Shown here: in pieces, positions 37,887 through 47,204 of the stretch | Numbering within the stretch: the first letter of the stretch is position 1 | Layout of the letters: each line of letters begins with the position of its first letter | NCBI GenBank assembly: GCA_023374045.1 | Contig: CM041782.1 | Location: 185,026,925-185,090,924, forward strand | Reading direction: 5' to 3' | Length of the DNA stretch: 64,000 nucleotides | From: Limonium bicolor | Lineage: Eukaryota; Streptophyta; Magnoliopsida; Caryophyllales; Plumbaginaceae | The notes under the pieces: model-generated | Seen by the model: the letters and a program-made list of their open reading frames with translations, nothing else | The model's database searches: none | What the model was told of the DNA's origin: nothing | Program-made: the position numbers and the translations under genes

Positions 37887-38452
37887 TTATGAGTCGGGCC
37901 GAGGCAGAGGCTGAAGCAGAAGTGTTAGCAGGTACCTTTTCTGTTCATGGTACTTCAGCTCGTGTTTTGTTCGATACTGGAGCTTCATATTCTTTCATTT
38001 CTGAGAAATTTGCTAAGAAATTGGGGCTAGAAACTTGTAAGACTTCTACCATAGCAGTATCTATACCCTCGGGGCAGGTTATTTCTTGTAATCATGTATT
38101 GAGGGATGTGGGGGTAGACATAAAAGGGGAAACTTTTGTAACTGACCTGATCCAGTTCGTCCTCCCCGACTTCGACATTATTTTGGGGATGGACTGGCTA
38201 AGCAAGTATAAAGGGAAGATCGACTGTGGAGAGCAGAAGATCATTCTGAGAGGACCAGCGGGCCGAAGAGTCTCCTACAGTAGCGTGGAGAAGAAACCGG
38301 GAGTAAAGATAGTCTCAGCCATGTCAATTCTCTCCCAAGTAAAGAAGGGGCAGCAGGCATACCTCTGCCATGTCCAGGATTTGAACCGAGCACCGAGCCC
38401 ATTAGAAGAGATTCGGGTGGTGAATGAGTTCCCTGACGTTTTTTCCAGATGA
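37887..38452 (+). pseudogene. Aspartic protease and linker of the gypsy pol (frameshifted)
   Basis: This continues in the same frame as the zinc knuckle, so gag and pol were one polyprotein. The protease active site is VLFDTGASYSFIS, with DTGAS at 37973-37987, and the flap/C-terminal motif is ILGMDWLSKY near 38180-38210. It would cleave the polyprotein during particle maturation. The frame ends early at 38452 because a run of six T (38439-38444) has one base more than the reading frame allows; the pol frame resumes in the next frame with [15 protein letters not shown]. Confidence 0.88.
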
Positions 38453-38919
38453 GAGTCCTGGTATGGCGCCAGACAGGGAGGTGGAGTTCAGCGTCGACCT
38501 TGTGCCAGGAGCAGCGCCCATCTCCAAGGCCCCATACCGTATGGCGCCATCAGAGTTGAAGGAACTGAAAGTCCAATTGGAGGAGTTACTAGAGAAGGGA
38601 TATATCCGCCCGAGTGTATCGCCATGAGGAGCTCCTGTCTTGTTTGTAAAGAAGAAGGACGGGAGCATGAGGCTGTGCATAGACTACCGGGAGCTGAACC
38701 AGATCACTGTGAAGAACCGGTATCCCTTGCCCAGAATCGACAACCTCTTCGACCAGCTTCAGGGTGCACGAGTCTTCTACAAGATAGACCTGAGGTCGGG
38801 ATATCACCAGTTACGGGTTGCAGAGAAGGATATCCCGAAGACGGCCTTCAGGACCAGATATGGGCATTTTGAGTTTCTGGTGATGCCCTTTGGTTTGACG
38901 AACGCGCCGGCAGTCTTCA
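38453..38919 (+). pseudogene. N-terminal half of gypsy reverse transcriptase (truncated)
   Basis: The frame after the T-run shows the conserved RT N-terminus: [29 protein letters not shown], then TGA at 38625-38627 where the family has the tryptophan of WGAPVLF (TGG to TGA). It continues with [38 protein letters not shown] and [16 protein letters not shown]. The sequence is broken at 38919 by a TRIM element, before the catalytic YxDD motif. RNase H and integrase are absent from the window; the rest may lie past the right edge. The motifs are those of Ty3/gypsy RT. Confidence 0.92.
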
Positions 38920-39374
38920 TGAGACAGCCCAGACAAACAGCCCACATGTGTGATATTGTCCGCTTTGGCACGCAGGCCGCACGGATTTGTTCCTGGGGTT
39001 TCGCCCCAAAACGCGTCACACAAGGGAAGAGTATCCCCACCCTAATAAGGTATGGTTCGTGCTCTCTCCCGATCGATGTGGTAGGTAACACCACGCCGGG
39101 TGTTACACCCTACCCCCCTTAAGGAGCCCAGTGCCCTCACGGGCTCACTGGACCCACACCGACCTGGGTCTGGCTCTGATACCATCTGAGACAGCCCAGA
39201 CAAACAGCCCACATGTGTGATATTGTCCGCTTTGGCACGCAGGCTGCACGGATTTGTTCCTGGGGTTTCGCCCCAAAACGCGTCACACAAGGGAAGAGTA
39301 TCCCCACCCTAATAAGGTATGGTTCGTGCTCTCTCCCGATCGATGTGGGAGGTAACACCACGCCGGGTGTTACA
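38920..39374 (-). mobile_element. TRIM element inserted in the gypsy RT
   Basis: A complete terminal-repeat retrotransposon in miniature, 455 bp: LTR 38920-39107, internal 39108-39186 and LTR 39187-39374, both LTRs 188 bp. On the minus strand the LTR runs TGTAACACCCGG...GCTGTCTCA. The internal part is only 79 bp and has a Met-tRNA PBS (tggtatcagagccag) at one end and the PPT aaggggggtaggg at the other. The LTRs differ at very few sites. It encodes nothing and must be mobilised in trans. The flanks (cttca on the left, ccat/t on the right) do not match, so no target duplication is visible. Confidence 0.92.
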
Positions 39375-39634
39375 CCATTGAAATACCCCTACTTAATTAA
39401 ATATTTATTAAACATATAATCGATTAAATTAAAGCTTAAACATGCCTTAAAAGTAAATTAAACACAACAAAGTTTAACAGAAAACAAGTATTACACCCGT
39501 TGACCTTTAAGGGTGATTAAATATTCAAACGAACTCCGTTTGACCTAAAATTTTAACCTGAGCCTTATAACACATAAACGAACACATTAAAACAGTTTCC
39601 AAGGGAAACCAAGCTCAGAAACGCACTAGAACAT

Positions 39635-39668
39635 AAAATGTGCACTAAGCTTTCTTAAACCACATTTT
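39635..39668. repeat. Degenerate U3 palindrome of the giant LARD
   Basis: The arms aaaatgtgcactaag and tcttaaaccacatttt pair at 12 of 16 positions. It lies 256-289 nt from the LTR start, nearly the same offset as the perfect palindrome in the array LTR (265-298). Confidence 0.6.
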
Positions 39669-40375
39669 TGTGAGATTGGCTCCAAAATGAGTTCTGTTTG
39701 ATTTTAGGGTCTTGAATACCCTTAAATATACTAATGTGACATAATGTACCACATTAAAATGTCCAATTCAAAGTTTTACAAAAAATAATAATATGTGCAT
39801 TAGTTTGTGAATAATAACCAAATGGTGCTAAATAACACTTAAATCTCTTAATCTAGTCTATGGTCAATATATTTCCTTTGACCTTGGCTATTATTCACGT
39901 CAGTTAAGGCTCATTACAGAGCACCAACCGATCCCATATGCTATTAAATGTAGCTTATTATTTTCACCTTACTAAATTAAAGACAAGCACTTTACTTAAT
40001 TAAATGAAACAAAGCCATTCACTTTTGACTACCTAGTGCCGTTTAATATGGGTTGTCCCCTTGACATACGGATGATTCTAACAACTATAATTGACTCATC
40101 AAACTGCTTTAATAAAGTAGAAGATCATTATCACTTTGGTGATAATTAATAAAATAACTTACCACCCACCTTGCCTTATCATTACCGTCTCCTTAGTCAT
40201 TCCTATCCACTTCCAAACTTTAAACACCTGCAAGAGTCATCATGTACTATATTAAAATATGAGCTTAATAACATTGTTACTACTTTACAAGCAAGCAAGT
40301 CAAACTTTTCCTATGACAATGACCATGAAATACCGTCTAATTAATGTCATCTCCCTAACAAATTGTCGGCCACAT

Positions 40376-40390
40376 CTATATATATAAACA
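40376..40390 (+). promoter_or_regulatory. Candidate TATA box of the giant LARD LTR
   Basis: The sequence ctatatatataaaca lies about 1 kb into the LTR and is repeated in the second LTR at 51106-51120. About 220 bp downstream comes a CT-rich leader-like stretch (cctccacagccgtctcc). This fits a promoter at the U3/R boundary, but a start site is not shown. Confidence 0.5.
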
Positions 40391-43300
40391 CATGACTTAA
40401 AGCTACTTTTAATAGGATAAGATAAGTACAACTTTACAATATTAACAAGTTACTCTTTTTTCCTTCCAGTTGGCACCTCTTACGACAGCCTTAATTGGCT
40501 TCCACAATGTTAAGAAGCCACCGAACATATATGGTTGTGACTCATCCCCTTCTACCTCTTTAATGACCGTATTATACATAATAAGTCAGGTGTGAATTCT
40601 CTCCCTCATTTCCACCCTCCACAGCCGTCTCCAACACAACCAAACCATCTCTTTTTCCCTTGCAAACCGAGAGCAGCAGCTCAGCTCCAATGGAGAAAAT
40701 CTCTCAACTTAACGTGAGTATATGCTCAAAGATGGGAGGATTCACGGTTACAAATTCAGAGAGGGAGGAATGAAAACCATAAGTAGAAACCATGGTAAGA
40801 TCATGCATGAAACAAGCGATTCCTCCCACTCTTTATTACCGGTTTCTTCATCTAATTTTTCTAGTTTATTCTCTTCTCCTTAGCGTGGTTTTATGTGGAG
40901 ACAGAAACCTCCTCATGTGCTGCCTCCTATGGTGTTTGAAAGCTATTTAGAAGCCATGTACGCAAGGTAAAACAATAGCCCTTTTGCTCCCTGTTCATTG
41001 CCGGTTATGTACTGCTGGTATGGTGTTTTTTTTGTTAACACCTTGTTATATTCAAAAAAATCCAGGCGTAAAACAGCCTCACCCAGCCCATCATTATCAA
41101 GGTAAAAATCAAATTAAACTAAGCTTGATTAAGTCCTTAAGTATCTCTAGTGTTAAGACTAATAATACTCTTTTGTTTCCTTGTATAAATGGTGGTACGA
41201 TGCTGTTTGGATCTGGAAAAAAAAAATTCTATACAAGTTGCAGAAATCAAATCCTAGGGATAAACCTATGTAAAGTGAGTAAATCACCTCTTGATTGTGC
41301 CTTAATCAAGTCCTTATGGATTTAAGTTTAAAAACTAACTTAAACATATATTTGTATGCTAGCCGTAAGCTTTGGAGTATGTTTGGCTGGTTTAAAAGCT
41401 TATAAACCAAGTAAGTATATTAACTATGTATAATACAAAGTTTTTATGCCACTTTGTTACTCTAACATATGAGCCGAGAGTTTACATGGTTATATTTAAA
41501 CAAACTACATATTAAAACGTTTTATAACATGTTGGAAGAATTAACCAATGTCTATGTGACATATAATGTCATGGAATAAAGTAAAATGATTGATATACAA
41601 TTTAAAATGTTGTTACAAGTACATGCCAAAACCGTAAGGTATGATGTATTTTATGACATTTATAAGTGATTTATATTATATAATAAGGTTTGTAACAAGC
41701 TAGGTATTTTAGACTAGTTAATTTTATGTTCTATTAAGTTTAAACCAAAGATTAGAATTTAATAATATCACCGAAATGAAGTTGGGGTCAGGTTGTAATT
41801 TAAATAAATTTAGGAGGCTAAATGAATAATATAGCCGAAAAAAACCATATGTTAAAAGGGTATTAAATGAATTTTAATAAAGTTTTGAGGCAAAAATGAA
41901 ATTTATGGAAATTATGGGGGTCAACCGTAATTATATAAACTCCTGGTCAAACTGAAAGTCAATGGGTCAATATAGACCATATTAAGAGGTTTGACCAAAT
42001 TTAAATGTCATGAATAATTAATTTATGAACTTATATTAATATTATAAGTGAAATGTTGAATTTATAAAACTTATGGGGTATAGAATGTAAATACCGAAAA
42101 GTAGAGGTATAGATTGGTTAATATAGTGATTTATATCCTAAGTATAAAATTTGGAGATTTTTAGAATTATATAAGAGTATTTGTTGAGATATATGTATAA
42201 TATATAGTTTTAATGATATTATCAAACTATATGTTATAAATTGGGCCTAATGACAATATAAAATGTATATTGAGGTCTATTCGGAATTTATGAAAAATAA
42301 CCATAGGTTATACTCTTTTATAAGTTAGAAATGTTATATTGAATGGTATATATAACATGGTAAAAAGAAAGGGGTGATTTGGTAAATAAAGGAAATTATG
42401 GTTTAAGGAGAAGTATAAGGTTTAATATATGCCTACGAGGCAATACACAATAGTTTTGTATAAAAACTATAGGTTATAAGTTAAAGGAAATAAAAATATC
42501 ATAGCAAATGATATTAGTATTTTGGTATAACATTACATAATGTTATGTGGTCAAAAAAGGGAATTTAAATAAATTCAAGGGCTATACCGAATTAATAAGA
42601 ATTGGAAAATGAATTTTAGACTATGGTCTACAATGTCATAAATGTTATGACAATTATATGATATTAAGGTGGTTTAATGGAATTAATATAAAGAAGGGTA
42701 CTCACATAAAATAATGTGACAAACTATAAATAAATGGGATTTATAAACTAAGGTATTTATTGAATAAACCTTAGAAGTTAAAATTATACAACATAAAATG
42801 TTACTCATGTTAGGATAATAATCTTAATATAAGTTGTACAATATGATACAACTAATGGGAATGATCATCTAATAAAAGATGATAAAAAGTAACATGAAAT
42901 ATAAGAGTTTATTAAACTCATGGGAATTACCTACGTGGTAAATATATACATACACAAGAATAATGTATATAAGGTGGATATATATTTTGGTTGGAAATCA
43001 TATGATTAAATGGTGGTGGTTATATTAAAAAAATATATATATAGTTATGAATTATAAGTTATGAGTTTTGGATACAATACAAAAAAATAAATAATAATAT
43101 AATACAATCATGCATGCATACATGCAACTATGGGTTACGTACCTAAACTAGACGGTGGATAAGATTAAAAAGGAAATAATGAATTAAACTTAACAGTTGA
43201 AATATTATGACGTACGCGTTATAAGTAACAAAACCGACTGTTTTAGAGAAACCCGTAACAACAACTGTAGAAAACAGAGGTGAACTGTCGGGGTTGCTTA

Positions 43301-45022
43301 TTATTCGGAAATACCGGATGTAGTTAGTCATGGAGACTGACTTATAGTTTTATTACCGTTTAGAGTATACTTCTGACAAGGACGCTTGACGAGCTAACGG
43401 ACTACACGGAGCGTAGGATCTTGCTGATTCATACTCCACCGTAATACAGTCAGGGTGAACGGTATGTAAAGGGGTTTGCCGAGTTGTCCTAAGGTTGCTC
43501 CTTGGGCTCGGATTTGGTTGATATAACTTGTATGTTGTTATGTGTCTCTAATTCTCTTTGAGGGCTTCCTCAGTTTAGACCTCTGTGTGATCTGTGATAA
43601 GAATGTTTGTCTGAATGTGTTAATTAATATGCATGAACTGTGTATTTATAGCTGCTTATTATTTACTGTTGTTGAGTTAACAGTATTGGTTCGTATATAT
43701 GAACCTATATATATAAAACGAACTAGCGGCTATGGTGCTATCTTATATGAAATATAAGGAACGTAAGTAAAACGTTGTAGCACTATGATAATAACACATA
43801 CATATTATCTGAGACTTTTGTACGGAGCATTGGCCTTTTCTATACGCCGCTCTCGTATCTAACACTGGATCCCGAGTTTACAAACTCCGGATTGGACTAA
43901 TGACCTTAGTCTGCTGTGTTAGAAAATTTGGTAATGCGATGCGATGGTATAATTAATTAATTAATGGAATGGAAGTAAAGCCAAGAGGATGTGGCTCTTG
44001 GTGCGCGCTGTGATCACAAAAACGATACCAGGATGTCCGCGTACGGGTCCGTAAGTATCAAGAAAATTTCCCGTGAGCTAGAATGGCTCGTTGGTCGGAG
44101 ACTCTACCGTTGGAGTGGCTACTGCCGTGGGTGACCCGCCATAATATATGGGTAACTAGAGACATGTCGTTTTAACGAGACATTGTCACTAGGTATAACT
44201 AAACAACTAAAACAATTGAGACTTATACAGTGGCGAACAATACCATGGACGAGACTTAATACTTGTTTATTATTCTCGTTGTTTCGCTTGTAGTTCATTG
44301 GTTATACTTGTGGTTATTGCATTGTGTGTTGATGGTTGGATGGAGCCTACAAGGCTAAGATAAATCAAATATGAAATCTGTACGCTACGACGAATGTACA
44401 TTGTACATTATATTGTTATTATTCGATACGTTCGATATATAAATGTTGTATGGAATATTAAATGGATGGTTGGATGTTTATGGATATTTGGATGGATGGT
44501 TAAATTTATTATGCATGTTTATTACAGTATTGTTTATAACTGTAAAATGGAAAGGCACATAACCAATCTAATAATAAGATGATTAAAATGACAAGTGACC
44601 ATTAGGGTCCAGGCCCGGCATACTCAGCGTCTATCGCTGATACTACACCATTTCAGGTTGTTGATCATTGTCGGAGCTGAAGAGCAGGAACAGGGTAATT
44701 GGAGATGTTGTATAGAAATGAAGATGGTGCATGGTATTATGGTAAGGTTGTGTATTTTCAGGATTGGGTAGATGCTCACTTGTCGATGTTTATGATTTGT
44801 GGACTTAGTATGATGTATAGGAGTTTCGCGTTATCACTGCGGTTAGCAGTTTGTTTATTTTGGAAGTTGGATGTAGTTGGCTACGTTGCTCGCATGGGCG
44901 AGTAATGGCCGGTGACACCCGAGTGAGTTTTGTAATTGTTATTTATTTTCCGCTGTGAGACGTTTTTATTTATTGCTACGTGAGGGATTATATTGTGATT
45001 ATGGAGAAGGGTGTTACAAAAG

Positions 45023-45037
45023 TGGTATCAGAGCCAG
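45023..45037 (+). promoter_or_regulatory. Current primer-binding site of the giant LARD (TRIM-type)
   Basis: The sequence tggtatcagagccag follows the LTR end after four bases and extends the Met-tRNA complement to 15 nt. The bases after it (acccaggtcggtg) match the TRIM internal region, so this PBS and what follows came from TRIM. Confidence 0.85.
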
Positions 45038-45551
45038 ACCCAGGTCGGTGTGCCAGTGGGCCCGCGAGGGCGCTGGGCTCCCGTGAGGGGGGGGTGGAGT
45101 GTAACACCCAGAGGTGGGTTACCTCCCACATCGATTGGGGAGGAGAACGAAGTGTGCCTTATAGGTGCATGGATACCTCTCCCTTGTGTGACGCGTTTTG
45201 GGGTGAAACCCAGGAACAAATCCGTGCGGCCTGCGTGCCAAAGCGGACAATATCACACATGTGGGTTGATTAGGCTGGGCCGTCATAGATGGTATCAGAG
45301 CCAGACCCAGGTCGGTTTGGGTCCAGTGAGCCCGTGAGGGCACTGGGCTCCTTAAGGGGGGTAGGGTGTAACACCCGGCGTGGTGTTACCTCCCACATCG
45401 ATCGGGAGAGAGCACGAACCATACCTTATTAGGGTGGGGATACTCTTCCCTTGTGTGACGCGTTTTGGGGCGAAACCCCAGGAACAAATCCGTGCGGCCT
45501 GCGTGCCAAAGCGGACAGTATCACACATGTGGGCTGTTTGGCTGGGCTGTT
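45023..45551 (+). mobile_element. Two TRIM units captured at the PBS of the giant LARD
   Basis: The order is TRIM PBS and internal (45023-45099), TRIM LTR (45100-45285), second PBS and internal (45286-45366) and second TRIM LTR (45367-45551). The first LTR is a diverged version (cccagaggtgggttacc) and the second matches the TRIM at 38920-39374. There is no TRIM LTR on the left; the giant LTR end takes its place. The second TRIM LTR loses its last bases where it runs into the LARD's own PBS. This is an internal-LTR-internal-LTR insertion with both junctions at PBS sequences. Confidence 0.85.
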
Positions 45552-45578
45552 ATCAGAGCGGAGTACCGCTCTGATAAC
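45549..45578 (+). other. Original PBS hairpin of the giant LARD
   Basis: A perfect 13-bp inverted repeat, gttatcagagcgg / ccgctctgataac with loop agta. It corresponds to the PBS hairpin of the array (tcagagcgta / tacgctctga). The first bases read gtta where a working PBS reads tggta, so it is probably no longer used for priming (inference). Confidence 0.75.
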
Positions 45579-46632
45579 GAGATACTAGGTTAAGACAGTG
45601 AGCTTAGGACTTGGGTATACGGGAAACGTTGTGAGGTACGAAACGTCTTTGCTTTAATGGAATTATGTGTTAGTAAAGCCTTTGGCTTGCAAAGTGTTAG
45701 CCTCGAGGCGCTCAAAGGAGTTGACTGTAATAAGAGGAGTTATCGAGTAACGAAAAGACGAACGGTAATACCGATGTCTAGGGGTGGTGTGGGCCAAGAA
45801 GCTGGCCAAGGGCATAAAGGCCCGGGAACATTACCCCTGTTATGATCCAGCTGAGAGCTCAGTCAGGAGGAGACATACCTACGTCGTGAGTACATTGGCG
45901 ACAGTCCACTTTTATGTGGAAGCCGAGCATGGACTATCGCCGACAGTACCCCTCCCGCCACAACCCAATGTGTATCATGCTACTGAAAAACATAAATCCC
46001 CGAGTAGCGGGAAGAGGCTACCAAGCCTGAGAGTCCGCCTAAGCGACTTCATACTGAAAGTATAAAATTTTATCCTTATAATGTTAACAAATTCAGTACC
46101 TTACCTCACTTACAAATAACCAAGCATTGGCGAAAGGCACCATCGGGGGCGAGCGCCATCGCTACGGTAACGTCGTAGAAAGGATCTTCCAAAGCATTGG
46201 GGCAAGCGGATCGGGAACATCTTGAACTCCGCCAGACCGTCGCCCGTAATGGGGACCTTTAACTACAATGCAACTATATAGAAATACCAAATTGTAAACT
46301 GAGACTATATTGTGAGTGTGGAAAAACTTGGTAAGTACACTCATCTTGTCATAAACAAATTCCAGTCCCAATCTTGTGTACACACAATACTGTAACACTA
46401 GGACCTTGTTATGACGACACCTATAAAAAAAAAACGAACAAACAAATTCCGAGCGTTATACTACCATAAGTCTAATGTGGGGTAGAACTCAAAAATTCTA
46501 ATAACAATGTGGACAGGGAAATTTTCCAATCTAAATACCGTCTTTTTATGAACAGTCGTTCTAACGGTACATGAGCAACCAACACGGTAGTAAGACGAAC
46601 GAGTCTGAAACTGACAACTCTACTTGCATGGC

Positions 46633-46710
46633 GCGCTTGCCACTGCAAGCGCTAAGCTAAACAATGTACCAATAATTCCGTCTACCCCGCGCACTTGCTA
46701 CTGCAAGTGC
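46633..46710 (+). other. Paired stem-loops with compensatory changes
   Basis: Stem 1 at 46633-46652 has arms gcgcttgc / gcaagcgc with loop cact. Stem 2 at 46691-46710 has arms gcacttgc / gcaagtgc with loop tact. The differing base pair (G-C in stem 1, A-T in stem 2) changes on both arms together. Stem 1 shares the flank tgcatggcgc with the array hairpin, whose stem is of the A-T type. The position is about 1.1 kb after the original PBS. Confidence 0.8.
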
Positions 46711-47053
46711 TGCAAACAACTACGACTATAGTTACCATTGCTATTACCGTTACAAACGAAGTCTGTAAACTGCGTAGACCAATGGTACAACGCCATGGCT
46801 ACCGATAACCACCAAACAATTGTACAATTCGAATATGAACTACAGGAATACAATTGTTGTCACACGAATCATAAACCGCTTAGGTACGAGGCTTATAACC
46901 TCGGAAGGACTCGATGAGTCCGACTAATCATAAGAAAAGGGGCATACATCAGCCCATGACAAACTACCCTCATTATACAGTGATGAATCAATAACAACGG
47001 CTTACGAGCCAAGTACGATGACAGATTTGTAAACTACTTAATGGCTTGTTATG

Positions 47054-47204
47054 GACGTGGGAGGTGGAACTTGATCCGGTACAGGTCAAGGGAAGCTGAA
47101 CACAAATTGGGGTGGAAGGATAGTTCGAAGTTGGTGCTGATCACATCAGGGTTGGACGACTCCTGAGACTCTTCACAAGTTGCCACAATTAATTACAGTG
47201 AGAA
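47054..47204 (+). other. Conserved non-coding block shared with the array LARD
   Basis: This begins gacgtgggaggtggaacttg and includes tgctgatcacatcagggt and tcctgagactc. It aligns with the reverse complement of 1155-1294 with substitutions and short indels. In the array it lies about 0.5-0.6 kb before the PPT; here it is about 2.9 kb before it. All frames contain stops in one family or the other. Confidence 0.75.

Larger units (their letters stand above)
39379..45018 (+). mobile_element. 5' LTR of the giant LARD (5640 bp)
   Basis: The LTR runs from TGAAATACCCC at 39379 to GGGTGTTACA at 45018, directly before the PBS at 45023. It contains a U3 palindrome (39635-39668), a strong TATA box (40376-40390), a leader-like stretch around 40590-40690, and a long AT-rich stretch (41300-43100). 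The PBS-side third is of higher GC. Short frames such as 43542-43757 and 44699-44905 recur in the other LTR, but only as part of the duplicated LTR. At 5.6 kb it is very long for any plant LTR. Confidence 0.88.

Noticed and set aside
43142..43331. 62-codon minus-strand frame in the giant LARD LTR, identical at 53866-54054
   Set aside because: It is duplicated with the LTR and antisense to the element; the hydrophobic composition reflects AT-rich sequence.
46905..46925. Possible hammerhead ribozyme near 'gactcgatgagtcc'
   Set aside because: The conserved CTGATGA and GAAA core is missing; the sequence is just a six-base palindrome with a short loop.
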